Shown: positions 25,926-34,845 of the stretch, piece by piece
Numbering within the stretch: the first letter of the stretch is position 1
Layout of the letters: each line of letters begins with the position of its first letter
Assembly: GCA_965221735.1 (NCBI GenBank)
Contig: OZ244910.1
Location: 992,001 to 1,056,000 of the forward strand
Source of the DNA: UBA2991 sp965221735
GTDB taxonomy: Bacteria > Chloroflexota > Dehalococcoidia > Tepidiformales > Tepidiformaceae
Direction of reading: 5' to 3'
Length of the DNA: 64,000 nt
Position numbers and translations under genes: made by a program
The notes under the pieces: model-generated
Told to the model about the DNA's origin: nothing
Databases searched by the model: none
The model's input: only the letters and a program-made list of their open reading frames with translations

Positions 25926-27995
25926 TCAGTGCTGCGATAGCTCGGCCCGGTACTCCGCGAACTGCCGGTAGAAGTCGTCGATGGTCAGGCCGAAGGCCTG
26001 CTCGAATGCCGCCTGCCAGCTTCCCGCGCCCTCGTACGTTGGATCCTCGGGCTCTCCCCTTGGCAAGAGGCGGAAATACTCCATGACCGCCTGTTCGTCT
26101 GCGATCTGCGTCAGCAGGTCTACCGCGATGAACGCAAGCGCCGGACTGTCGGTGCCCGCGGAAGTCCAGCCGTCGTGGTCTTCGATCTGGTGCAGGGTCG
26201 CCGAAGCCTCGTGCACCGTCCTGATTTGCCTTGCGAGCTCCGCATCGGAGGAAGCGGCCCCGGTGCTGGTTTCGTAGGCTGCAGCCGCGTAGTCGGGCGC
26301 TCCGAACGCGAGCCAGTATGGACCTGTGGGTGCATTTGACCGAAGCACGTCGAAGTACCCGAGGAAATAGGAGCGGTGGTTCAAGCCGGCCGGGCAGTCC
26401 TCGACGTGGAAGATCAAGCGGAGGGAGCTGCGGAGCGAGCACGCGTAGGAACCCCCGACCAGTCCCTGCCGCGAGAGCGCGCCGAAGGCGGCGCGCCCTG
26501 ATTCCTCGTCCGCTGCGATGTACACGAGGTAGGCCAGACGCTGCGCCCCCAGCCGCTCCGTCAGGAACCGGTATGTTCCCTCGACCTCCTGCTCGATCGC
26601 CTCTCGCGCGGTCTGCGGTACGTCGCCGACGAACACGGTGACGGGTCTCGCCAGTTCCTCGCGATAGCGCTCGAACTCCGGATAGAAATCCCCGGGGCTG
26701 ATTCCGAAGGCGGCGGCGAATGCTTCCTGCCAACCGTCGGAAGAGGCGAGTAGCCGGTAGTACTCCAGGTACGAGTCGTGGTCTGCCTGTTCTGCCAGCG
26801 GCAGCGACCCCTCGGGAGGCAGGTTCTCCGCCGCTTCCGGTTGCTGTGCTGAGTGCCCGACCAGCCAGTCCATGCCCATCGCGCCCAGGTTGTAGGTCTC
26901 GCCATATTCGGCAGATGACGGCTTGACGTCCTGGAGATGTCTGAGCTCCTTGTACCGGGGTACGGAGGCGAGCAGCCAGTACTGCCGGATGCTGCCACCG
27001 TCTCGGTCCAGCTGGGACACCTCGTAGATTCCGCTGGCATACGTCGCCGCCCCTTCGGTCATCCACGAAGGGGGATAGGGGTATCGGGCGAAGTTGTGCT
27101 GAAGCACATGGTAGTACTCGTGCGCCAGCGTGCTCTCCAGCTCATCCCCCACGAGGTGGTTGGCAATCTGAAGCGTGCTGAAGACGACGCGACTTGCAGG
27201 CGGTGTGCCGGCAAACGTGGTGGTAACGGCACTGGGAGAGCCCTCACCGGTGCTCAGGGTGAACTGCGGTGGCTCGATTCCGTAGCGCTCCGCGAAGAAC
27301 CCGATCACGTTCGTCAGCGCCCGCTGGACCTCTCCTTGGCGCTCGGCTGATACGCCCTCGCCAAAGGTGAAGTGCGTGTTCCCCGTCTCCGACTGCCACC
27401 AGCGTGTCTCGCGAGCCAGTTCGACCCAGATGGCGTCACCGCGGTTCAGCTCGCCGAGCGTGTTGAATGCGCCGGCGCCGGGAAGGTAGCTGTCGAATCG
27501 CTGGGTCTCCGCATCCCACCGGAATGCGGCGCGAACCTCGTCGCCGAACCGCCTGAACGCTTCCTCGATCGGTGTGCCGTCACTCCCCGTCCAGCCCGCG
27601 AGGTTGAGGCCCGCCTCCAGGGAGAGCAGGACGTACCGGTCGCTGACCGGGCGTTTCCAGTCCACCGCCGCTTCACCGCCGATCTCCACCCACAGCCCCT
27701 GTCCACCAGTGACCCGGCTCATCCCGTATCCGGTGCTCGTCCGGGTCGCTCGCCGGTAGCGCTGCGCCTCGGTGTCCCATCTGCGTACCTGCTGGAGTTC
27801 CGGGATGGCCGCGAAGAGGTCGCCCACCGCTGTGGTTTTCCCGACCCAGCCCACCATGTTCCAGCCCGGATACAACCTCGTCGTGACCGTGGGCGCCTCG
27901 TCCTGCGCGAAGGTGACTCCCGGCGTCGACACAGCCCAGACCGCAAGTGCAACGAGGAGCGCAGCGACGAGAGCGCGAACGGATCGCAGACTCAA
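25926..27995 (-). CDS. secreted metalloprotease-like protein with duplicated modules
   Basis: 689-residue exported protein: signal peptide to about residue 30 (ends TFAQ), two N-terminal repeats of a beta domain (YPGWNMVGW...GLWVEI at 42-105 and AGLNLAGW...AIWVEL at 128-193), then a peptidase-like module with HEYYH at 292-296 and Glu314 (WMTEGAATYA), the zinc pattern of gluzincin-like peptidases. A second copy of the module (about 451-689) aligns but has HRSYF at 540-544, so the zinc site is lost. Each module ends with the same W.EAF..AFG...FY..F..YR.EL block. TTG start with GGAGG 5 nt upstream. Substrate unknown. Confidence 0.75.
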   Translation of the reverse strand: MSLRSVRALVAALLVALAVWAVSTPGVTFAQDEAPTVTTRLYPGWNMVGWVGKTTAVGDLFAAIPELQQVRRWDTEAQRYRRATRTSTGYGMSRVTGGQGLWVEIGGEAAVDWKRPVSDRYVLLSLEAGLNLAGWTGSDGTPIEEAFRRFGDEVRAAFRWDAETQRFDSYLPGAGAFNTLGELNRGDAIWVELARETRWWQSETGNTHFTFGEGVSAERQGEVQRALTNVIGFFAERYGIEPPQFTLSTGEGSPSAVTTTFAGTPPASRVVFSTLQIANHLVGDELESTLAHEYYHVLQHNFARYPYPPSWMTEGAATYASGIYEVSQLDRDGGSIRQYWLLASVPRYKELRHLQDVKPSSAEYGETYNLGAMGMDWLVGHSAQQPEAAENLPPEGSLPLAEQADHDSYLEYYRLLASSDGWQEAFAAAFGISPGDFYPEFERYREELARPVTVFVGDVPQTAREAIEQEVEGTYRFLTERLGAQRLAYLVYIAADEESGRAAFGALSRQGLVGGSYACSLRSSLRLIFHVEDCPAGLNHRSYFLGYFDVLRSNAPTGPYWLAFGAPDYAAAAYETSTGAASSDAELARQIRTVHEASATLHQIEDHDGWTSAGTDSPALAFIAVDLLTQIADEQAVMEYFRLLPRGEPEDPTYEGAGSWQAAFEQAFGLTIDDFYRQFAEYRAELSQH

Positions 27996-28083
27996 GGCCG
28001 CCTCCCCGCGAGTGCTGCCTTGCCCAATCGCATCCTGGAAGAGCAGGTCCGCATGCCCCCGCGGCTGCTGGACGGGCGAGCGG

Positions 28084-29034
28084 TCAGCCTTCGCTCCCCT
28101 CCGCCTCCAGCGCCGTGAACTGGACGCCCGACAGCTCCTCCGACAGCTCCCAGAGCCGCTTCCCGTCCGCCTCGTCGTGCGCCTCGGCCGACGCCTCGAC
28201 CAGCACGGGATGCCCCGTCGTCTCGTTGAGCCGCCCGGGACCGTAGTACTGGCCGCCCGTCGCTTCGGGGTCCGTGGCCGCCCGCAGCGTGGGGAGGGCG
28301 CCCATGTCCGGCCCCTGGATGAGCTTGTTGAAGATGGGAAGCGCTATCCGCAGGTGCCATCGATCCGCCATGTGGCCGGTCAGGTTCGAGGCGGAGAAGC
28401 CCGGGTGCGCCGCCAGCGAGTGCGCGTCGACCCCCGTTCGCTCGAAACGCCGCTGGAGCTCGTACGTGAACAGCATGTTCAACAGCTTCGAGCGGCCGTA
28501 GGCCCCCCACTCGCTGTAGCCGCCCTTCTCGTAGAGCAGGTTGTCGAGGTCGAGCCCAGCGCGCTTGTGGGCCAGGCTGCTCACGTTCACGACCCGCGCC
28601 CCCGGCGTCGCGACCAGCACGTCGAGCAGCCGGCCCGTCAGGGCGAAGTGGCCGAGGTGGTTCGTGCCGACTTGCCGCTCGAACCCGTCCTCCGTCTTCC
28701 CGTACGGGATCACCATGATCCCGGCGTTGTTCGCCAGCACGTCCAGGCGCGAGTAGCGCTCCGAGAACTCCGTGGCGAACCGCTCGATCGAGGCGAGGCT
28801 GGTCAGGTCGAGCAGCATCAGCTCGGCTTTCGCGTCGGGAATCTCCGCCTTCAGTGCGTCGAGGGCCGCCTGCCCCCGCTCCGGCGATCGCGATGCGATG
28901 ATGGTCTCCGCGCCCTTCCGCGCGACCGCCTTCACGGCCCCGAAGCCGATGCCGCTGTTCCCGCCCGTCACCACCACGACCTTGCCGGTCAGGTCGGGAA
29001 TGTCCTCGGCGGTCCAGTGCTCACGTCTTGCCAT
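28084..29034 (-). CDS. short-chain dehydrogenase/reductase
   Basis: SDR of about 316 residues, retinol-dehydrogenase/WW-oxidoreductase-like. Cofactor motif VTGGNSGIGFG (TGxxxGxG), NNAG in LANNAGIMVIP, catalytic Ser in VVNVSSLAHK and YGRSKLLN (YxxxK; the Tyr is the Y of GAYGRSK). Start at 29034 preceded by AGGAG. Monocistronic on minus between a tRNA gene and the secreted peptidase. NADP versus NAD not certain. Substrate probably a hydrophobic alcohol or ketone. Confidence 0.92.
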   Translation of the reverse strand: MARREHWTAEDIPDLTGKVVVVTGGNSGIGFGAVKAVARKGAETIIASRSPERGQAALDALKAEIPDAKAELMLLDLTSLASIERFATEFSERYSRLDVLANNAGIMVIPYGKTEDGFERQVGTNHLGHFALTGRLLDVLVATPGARVVNVSSLAHKRAGLDLDNLLYEKGGYSEWGAYGRSKLLNMLFTYELQRRFERTGVDAHSLAAHPGFSASNLTGHMADRWHLRIALPIFNKLIQGPDMGALPTLRAATDPEATGGQYYGPGRLNETTGHPVLVEASAEAHDEADGKRLWELSEELSGVQFTALEAEGSEG

Positions 29035-29077
29035 CAGGATCTCCTGGTCCAATCGTCCGACGGAGGCTCGAAGAAGC

Positions 29078-29152
29078 TGGAGCGGGAGACGAGGATCGAA
29101 CTCGCGACATCCTGCTTGGAAGGCAGGCGCTCTACCGCTGAGCTACTCCCGC
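29078..29152 (-). tRNA. tRNA-Gly (anticodon TCC)
   Basis: Complete cloverleaf on the minus strand: acceptor GCGGGAG/CTCCCGC, D-arm GCTC...GAGC, anticodon stem CCTGC/GCAGG around CTTCCAA (anticodon TCC), T-arm GCGAG-TTCGATC-CTCGT, discriminator T and encoded CCA. Confidence 0.97.
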
Positions 29153-29167
29153 TCGCGGCCTCTCGCG

Positions 29168-29173
29168 ATTGTA
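29168..29173 (-). promoter_or_regulatory. extended -10 box for tRNA-Gly
   Basis: TACAAT preceded by TGC on the minus strand (TGn extended -10), 15 bases before the tRNA 5' end. No clear -35, which an extended -10 does not need. Confidence 0.5.
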
Positions 29174-29259
29174 GCAACCGCGCCCCTTTCGCCCCTCCCA
29201 AGGGCCGTCCCCGATGCGGTAGCCTTGGCCGCACGACATCCACATTCCGGGAGACGACG

Positions 29260-30609
29260 ATGACGGCAGCCGAAGAGTCCATGACGATGGAAGAGGCCAT
29301 CAAGGCGCAGCTTGCGCTGGCCATCGAGCCCCAGGAGTTCGACAGCCCCGAGTACATCAAGGACCCCTTCCCGCTCTACAAGCGGCTCCGTGACCACCAC
29401 CCTGCCTACCAGGACCTCTTCCACAACAACTGGGTCGTCACCCGTTACGACGACATCGTCTCCATCTTCCAGAACAACGACGACTTCGACCGCGCCGAGT
29501 ACGACCCCAGGGGCGATTACGAGTTCGGCACGAAGCACGTCTTCGGGCCGAACATCCTCGAGTACGGGAACAGCGACGAGCACCGCTTCCTCCGCAACGT
29601 CGTCGCCGACCAGTTCGTCGGCAACCGCCTCCAGACCTTCCTCCCATTCATCGAGCAGATCGCGCGCGAGCTGATGGGCCAGATCTGGGCGAAGTCGGCC
29701 GACGACATCGCCGAGGGATTCGCGAAGACCGGCGAGGTTGAGCTGGTCAGCCAGTTCACGACCCAGTTCCCCATCCGCGTTATCTCCAACATGCTCGGCC
29801 TGCCGCGCGAAGACGAGGACACGTTCGTGCGCTGGTACCAGCACCTCATCGAGGGGCTGGGCTTCGGCGGCGAGTATTTCGCTCGCGGAATGCAGGCGCG
29901 GAACGAGATGTGGGACTACCTCGACCCGCTCATCCGTCGCGCCGAGGACGCTCCCGGCGAGGACCTCGTCTCCCGCATCGTCCACGCCGAGTTCCGCGGC
30001 CAGCGCATGAATGCCGACGAGATCAAGGGCTTCATCGCCCTCCTGCTGGCGGCGGGCGGCGACACGACCGACAAGGCCATCGCGCTCATGTGGTACCACA
30101 TGCTCTACACGCGACCGGACCAGTTCGAGGAGGTGAAGAAGACCCCGGAGCTGTGGACCAACGTCTTCACCGAGATGATGCGTTACGACCCTGTCGTCCA
30201 CTTCCAGTACCGCTACACCACGCGCGAGATCAAGCTCCACGGCGAGGTCATCCCCGAGCGCGCGAGCATCACCCTGCTCCTCGGCGCAGGGAACCGCGAC
30301 GAGCGCGTCTTCAAGGACCCGGACACCTTCGACATCTTCCGTGACGACCTGCACATGGGCCGCGAGCTACGCTCCGGCCGCTACCCCGACGGCAAGCACG
30401 GACACCTCGGCTTCGGCATGGGGCAGCACTTCTGCATGGGGTACGCCATGGCCCGCCAGGAGGCGATCATCGCCTCCACGCGCCTGCTCGAGGCGATGAA
30501 GAACCCGCGCCCGAAATTCCCCACGCACCCCGGCGTCACCTCACCGAACCTCGGCTCCGGCGGCTTCCGCTCTCCCGTGGAGCTGTGGGTCGAATTCGAC
30601 ACGGACTAG
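29260..30609 (+). CDS. cytochrome P450
   Basis: P450 of 449 residues. I-helix LLLAAGGDTTDKA with acid-alcohol pair, ExxR in TEMMRYDP, heme loop FGMGQHFCMG with axial Cys near residue 392. GGGAG precedes the ATG; upstream in-frame sequence crosses the tRNA and is not coding. First gene of the operon P450, hydrolase, P450. It differs from the SQG...CPGAG subfamily of 3088 and 31475. Residues around LVSQFTTQFPIRVISNMLGLP match the CYP125/CYP142-type class pattern only loosely, so no substrate is assigned. Confidence 0.95.
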   Translation: MTAAEESMTMEEAIKAQLALAIEPQEFDSPEYIKDPFPLYKRLRDHHPAYQDLFHNNWVVTRYDDIVSIFQNNDDFDRAEYDPRGDYEFGTKHVFGPNILEYGNSDEHRFLRNVVADQFVGNRLQTFLPFIEQIARELMGQIWAKSADDIAEGFAKTGEVELVSQFTTQFPIRVISNMLGLPREDEDTFVRWYQHLIEGLGFGGEYFARGMQARNEMWDYLDPLIRRAEDAPGEDLVSRIVHAEFRGQRMNADEIKGFIALLLAAGGDTTDKAIALMWYHMLYTRPDQFEEVKKTPELWTNVFTEMMRYDPVVHFQYRYTTREIKLHGEVIPERASITLLLGAGNRDERVFKDPDTFDIFRDDLHMGRELRSGRYPDGKHGHLGFGMGQHFCMGYAMARQEAIIASTRLLEAMKNPRPKFPTHPGVTSPNLGSGGFRSPVELWVEFDTD

Positions 30610-30621
30610 CCCGGAGGCCCG

Positions 30622-31428
30622 ATGGCGCTTGATCTGGAGGTCATCGCCCGCAAGGCCAAGGGCGGGTCCGGCTACCCGCCGCTGCTCTTTGTCCACGGCT
30701 CGTGCCACGCCGCTTGGTGCTGGGACGAGCACTTCCTCCCCTACTTCGCCGGACGCGGCTTCGATGCCCATGCCCTGAGCCTGCGCGGCCACGGCGCGAG
30801 CGCGATCCGGGGCAGCCTCCGCTGGACCTCCATCGCCGGCTATGTGGCCGACGTCGAGCAGGTCGCGGCGGACCTGCCCCGCGAGCCGGTCGTCATCGGC
30901 CACTCGCTCGGCGGGTTCGTCGTGCAGAAGTACCTCGAACGCCACCAGGCTCCGGGCGCCGTGCTGGTCGCCCCCGCCCCCGCCGTCGGGATGCTCTCCG
31001 CGTCCACGCGCATGTCCTGGCAGGACCCGCTGCTCAGCCTGAGGCTCCTCCTCTCGATGGAGCCCTACACCATGTTCGCCACCCCCGAGCGGGCCCGGCG
31101 TCTCCTCTTCTCCCCCGACATCGATGGCGACACCCTGCAACGGCACTGGTCCCGACTCGGCCGGGAATCGTTCCGTTCCTGGTTACAGATGCTGATAACC
31201 CGCCCCGACGCCGAACCCATCTGCCGCACCCCCATCCTCATCCTCGCAGGCGGCGGCGACAGCCTCATCCCCGAGTCCGCCCTCCGCCGCACCGCCGATC
31301 GGTATCGCGCGGACCTCACCCTCATCCCCGACACCGCCCACGACATCATGCTGGAGGCCAGCTGGGAGCAGGCTGCCGACACCATGCTCGATTGGCTCAA
31401 GCGCACGCTCGAACCGCTCCCCGCCTGA
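30622..31428 (+). CDS. alpha/beta hydrolase
   Basis: Alpha/beta hydrolase, 268 residues: oxyanion region LLFVHGSCHAAWCW, nucleophile elbow GHSLGG, acid in LAGGGDSLIPES and His in DTAHDIMLE. The HGSCHAAWCW pattern resembles methylesterase/hydroxynitrile-lyase-like members. GGAGG 5 nt before the ATG, 12 bases after a P450 gene and 46 before another, so it belongs to the same operon. Likely hydrolyses an ester or lactone made by, or feeding, the P450s. Substrate unknown. Confidence 0.92.
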   Translation: MALDLEVIARKAKGGSGYPPLLFVHGSCHAAWCWDEHFLPYFAGRGFDAHALSLRGHGASAIRGSLRWTSIAGYVADVEQVAADLPREPVVIGHSLGGFVVQKYLERHQAPGAVLVAPAPAVGMLSASTRMSWQDPLLSLRLLLSMEPYTMFATPERARRLLFSPDIDGDTLQRHWSRLGRESFRSWLQMLITRPDAEPICRTPILILAGGGDSLIPESALRRTADRYRADLTLIPDTAHDIMLEASWEQAADTMLDWLKRTLEPLPA

Positions 31429-31474
31429 TTCGGGGCCTGTACACTCGACCGACCACCGACCACCGAGGCAGCCG

Positions 31475-32713
31475 ATGACCCTCAACATCGACGACGTCGA
31501 CCTCTTCTCCCCCGAGACGCAGGAAGACTGGTACCCCTCCTACCACGCCATCCTCGACCAGGCCCCCGTCTACCCTATCCCGGGGCGCAACATGTTCCTC
31601 GTCTCCAAGTTCGAGGACATCGCCTGGATCGTGCGCAACCCCGATCGCTTCCCCCACAACGCCACCGGCAGCCACGGCCTCCTCATGAGCGACGAGGCCA
31701 AGGCCTACCACGAGGAGCACGGCTACCCCCGCATCCAACCCCTCAGCACCAATCCCCCCGAGCACCGCCGCTACCGCGAGCTCGTCGACCCCTTCTTCTC
31801 GCCCGCGGGCGCCACCCGCCAGCAGGAGATGATTACCGCCACCATCGAGGAGCTCGTCGACGAGGTCGTGGCGAAGGGACGCGTCGAGTTCGTCGAGGAC
31901 TTTGCCGTCCCCCTCCCGGTCCGCGTGATCACGCTCATGCTCGGCTTCCCCCTGGAGGACATCCCCGACCTGCGCGTCTGGTCGAACGCCTGGGTCATGC
32001 CCTTCCAGATGGGTCTGACCCACGAGGAGCAGATGTACCTCGCCGAGAGGGGCGTCGAGTTCCAGAAGTACATCGACGGCTTCATCGACGAGCGCCGCGC
32101 CAACCCCGGCGAGGACGTGCTCTCCCACCTCGCTGCGCGCGCCAGATTCGACGGCGAACGCCCCCTCACGAACGCCGAGATCGTCGGCATCATCAGCCAC
32201 CTCTACATCGGTGGGAACGAGACCACGACCTTCGCCCTCACCTCGGCGCTCTGGCTGCTCACCCAGGATCCGTCCCTCTGGCCTCGCCTCAAGGAGGACC
32301 GCTCGCGCGTCCGCTTCTTTGTCGAGGAGGTGCTGCGGCTCGAATCGCCCACGCAGGGGCTCTTCCGCATCGCCGCGCAGGACGAGGAGTTGCGTGGCGT
32401 GAAGATTCCCGCCGGCTCGGTCCTCCACCTTCGCTTCGCCGCCGCCAACCGCGACGCCGACGAGTTCCCCGAACCCGACGACTTCAGCCTCGAACGCCCC
32501 AACGCCGCCAAGCACGTCGCCTTCTCGCAGGGCGAGCACATGTGCCCCGGCGCCGGCCTCTCGCGCCTCGAGCAGAACATCACCTGGGAGACCATGCTCG
32601 ACCGCGTCGAGCGTTTCGACCTCGTGCCCGGCGCCAACGACTTCAGCCACCTGCCCGGCTTCGTCCTGCGCGGCCTGAAGGAGCTCCACGTCGACATCAC
32701 GCCCGCGGAGTAG
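31475..32713 (+). CDS. cytochrome P450
   Basis: P450 of 412 residues with I-helix YIGGNETTTFAL, ExxR in EEVLRL and heme loop FSQGEHMCPG, axial Cys near residue 357. Paralogue of 3088-4437: shares PTQGL after the K-helix and GAGLSRLEQN after the Cys. GAGG before ATG. Last gene of the P450-hydrolase-P450 operon; converges with the DUF2461 gene 15 bases away. External redox partners needed; substrate unknown. Confidence 0.95.
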   Translation: MTLNIDDVDLFSPETQEDWYPSYHAILDQAPVYPIPGRNMFLVSKFEDIAWIVRNPDRFPHNATGSHGLLMSDEAKAYHEEHGYPRIQPLSTNPPEHRRYRELVDPFFSPAGATRQQEMITATIEELVDEVVAKGRVEFVEDFAVPLPVRVITLMLGFPLEDIPDLRVWSNAWVMPFQMGLTHEEQMYLAERGVEFQKYIDGFIDERRANPGEDVLSHLAARARFDGERPLTNAEIVGIISHLYIGGNETTTFALTSALWLLTQDPSLWPRLKEDRSRVRFFVEEVLRLESPTQGLFRIAAQDEELRGVKIPAGSVLHLRFAAANRDADEFPEPDDFSLERPNAAKHVAFSQGEHMCPGAGLSRLEQNITWETMLDRVERFDLVPGANDFSHLPGFVLRGLKELHVDITPAE

Positions 32714-32728
32714 CGGTGGCGGTGCTCC

Positions 32729-33394
32729 CTACAGGTGCTCGACCAGCCAGCGGTGCACGTCGGCGCATCGCAGGAGGTGTCGCGCGCACCACGGAGCGAA
32801 GTCGGGGCCATCCTCCGGAAACGGCTCCATCCAGCGGACCTGGAGCCATTTGCAGCGGAGCAGGTCGGCACGTGGGTGGTCCGCCGCGTACGGCTTCGGG
32901 ACGCGCTTGTACTCGATGCCGGCAACATCCGCGCCCGTGTCCGCCACCAGTGCCGCGACCGCCGAGGCCAGCGGCGCGCCCGTCGCCTCGGCGTCGACAA
33001 GCTCGCGCCAGCGGTCCAGTGCCGGCAGCATGACCCCCGTCGCGAACCCCACCTCGTCCGCCGCCAGCCGCACGAACAGCGTGGGCGCGGTCTTCTTCTC
33101 CTCGCCCTCCCACCAGCGAAACAGCAGGTGGTCCTTGTAGGGCGTCTTGTCGGCGGAGAAGCGGATGTCGCGGTTGATGGGCGAGATGGACCCGTTGACG
33201 CGAGGCACGCCCACGATCGCTGGCGAAAGCTCGTTCCGGAGGTCTGTCGCAACCGCCTCGACCAGCGCCTTCGCCGGTTCCGCGATGAGCGACTGGTAGG
33301 CGGGCCGGTTCGCATCGAACCACGCCTTGTCGTGGGTTGGCAGCTCCCGCAGGAAGTCGCGCGCCTCTGCCGGGAAGGTGACGGAGGCGGTCAC
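32729..33394 (-). CDS. DUF2461 family protein
   Basis: About 221 residues. Contains the family run PINRDIRFSADKTPYKDHL and a FLRELPTHDKAWFDANRPAY N-terminus typical of DUF2461 (YcfA-like conserved hypothetical). GTG start at 33394 overlaps the stop of the upstream TfoX-like gene in a GTGA junction. No enzymatic motif is known for the family; genes of this type are stand-alone in many phyla. Its operon mates are a TfoX-like protein and a flippase-like membrane protein. Function unknown. Confidence 0.85.
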   Translation of the reverse strand: MTASVTFPAEARDFLRELPTHDKAWFDANRPAYQSLIAEPAKALVEAVATDLRNELSPAIVGVPRVNGSISPINRDIRFSADKTPYKDHLLFRWWEGEEKKTAPTLFVRLAADEVGFATGVMLPALDRWRELVDAEATGAPLASAVAALVADTGADVAGIEYKRVPKPYAADHPRADLLRCKWLQVRWMEPFPEDGPDFAPWCARHLLRCADVHRWLVEHL

Positions 33395-33738
33395 GATGAG
33401 TTCCCGTCGACGAACGCGCGGCCCTCGTCGAGGAGCGCCTGCCATAGCTCAGCGTCGCGGCTAGGCACATGGACCCACTCGCCGAACCGCCGCCCGGCCG
33501 GCGCGAATGGCAGCCCCGCCCCCTCCTCGACCAGTTCCTCCACCCTGTCCGCGGGGACCTTCACGATCAGGTCGCCCGAGCGGTGCTCGGCCATCGCCAG
33601 GAACTCCCCGCTGCTCGTGCGCAAGCAGGGGAAGCCCATGATCGTGCCCTCCTCCACCTCCCCGGCGGCGAGCAGCGGGTCCGCCAGCTCCTGGAAGAGC
33701 GCGCCGTCGAAGCGCGGGCCGGGTCGAATCGGACTCAC
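33391..33738 (-). CDS. TfoX N-terminal-domain-like / MmcQ-like small protein
   Basis: 115-residue protein starting at a GTG that overlaps the stop of the flippase gene (GTGA), with GAGGGG just upstream. Core GTIMGFPCLRTSSGEFLAM and DLIVKVPADRVEEL fit the TfoX_N/YjbR-like fold, where proteins are small and single-domain. The longer frame upstream to 34257 is a shadow of the flippase. Not the E. coli competence regulator in full, since only one domain is present. Role unknown. Confidence 0.7.
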   Translation of the reverse strand: MSPIRPGPRFDGALFQELADPLLAAGEVEEGTIMGFPCLRTSSGEFLAMAEHRSGDLIVKVPADRVEELVEEGAGLPFAPAGRRFGEWVHVPSRDAELWQALLDEGRAFVDGNSS

Positions 33739-34759
33739 TGCCCCTCGAGGGCGCGACGCACCCTGTTGATGGCGACCGTGGGCTCCGGCGTGCGGCCGCC
33801 GAATTTCGGGATGGCGTCGCCCCAGCTCAGCCGCATGTCCCATGCGGCGAGCGGCGCCAGCAGGATCGCCGGCAGGATGATGATCGCCTCCACGCCGACC
33901 GCATAGGAGAGCGCCGCCGCCTGCGTCTCGCCCAGCGCCACCAGCGCCTCCTTCGCGAGGAAGGCGAGGCCGACGCTCGCCTGCGCCAGCGGAATGCCCG
34001 CGCCGATGTTCGCCGCCGCCACCACGAATACGTGTACGAGGAAATTGAGGCTGATGCCGAGCGAGGCCGCCACCGCCCAGTAGAGGAGCGCCTCGCTCAT
34101 CCAGATCGCCGCGGTCAGGACCAGCACGTTCGATGTCTGGCGGAAGCTCTGCACCGAGCGCAGGCCGGTCAGGAACGGCTCGACACGCGGGTGTGCGAGC
34201 AACCCGCGCCAGCCGATGGCCGAAGGCGGCTTTCCCCGGTCCCGGGTCAGGAACCACGCCAGCGCGATCCCCGCGGGAGTCCCGAACAACATGAACGCTC
34301 CCAGCCCGGTGAGCTGTCGCCGATCGTGAGCGTCGCGATGGCGACCGCCATGAGCAGGGCGAACACGAAGCCGTCCATGATCCGTTCCAGAGACTCCGCC
34401 CCCAGCAACTCCAGCCGGCCGATGCCGAACTTGCGCGCGGTTACCTGGATCATGAGCACGTAGCCCAGCCCGAACGGCAGGGCCATGTTGGCCGCCTGCC
34501 CGAGGATCACGCGCGGGAAGGCCCGCCGCGTCGTCACCGACTTCAGGTGCCCGACCAGGATCTTCCAGCGGATCGCCCGTAGCCAGTAACGCGTGAAGAA
34601 CACCAGCGCGATGGGGACGAGGAAGCGCAGGTCCGCCTTCTGCAGCGTCCTCGCGACGTCACCGAGATGCACGTCGCGGAGCAGCAGCCAGACGAGAAAG
34701 AGACTGACGGCGATGCCGACTGCGTACCTCAGCGGCTTGCCCAGTCGCCCAAGCGACAC
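33735..34759 (-). pseudogene. flippase-like (UPF0104/LPG synthase TM domain) protein, frameshifted
   Basis: Two overlapping frames together give one membrane protein. The N-terminal half (from GTG 34759, with GGAGG) reads through YAVGIAVSLFLVWLLL, the RAIRWKILVG loop and GFVFALLMAVAIATLTIG; the C-terminal half continues in another frame from about TGLGAFMLFGTPAG to the stop at 33735. The switch needs one extra base near 34315-34325. The combined product (about 340 residues) has the length and AA.N...P pattern of the lysylphosphatidylglycerol-synthase TM region family. Either a real 1-base deletion, a sequencing error or programmed frameshifting. Downstream genes stay coupled by GTGA junctions. 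Confidence 0.75.
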
Positions 34760-34845
34760 GCGCTCCCTCCACCGGCGCGGGCGTCAGAATGTTCCCGCGG
34801 CAGGCGGGCCTATTCTGAACGTTCGAGCCAGACCTGTGTAGGGTG

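Noticed and set aside
25828..27066. N-terminal extension of the cupin frame
   Set aside because: Reads the peptidase gene out of frame; cupin homology begins only near 25827 where a Shine-Dalgarno lies.
27772..29259. Upstream extension of the third P450 frame
   Set aside because: Crosses the SDR gene antisense and the tRNA-Gly; P450 similarity starts at 29260 with its own ribosome binding site.
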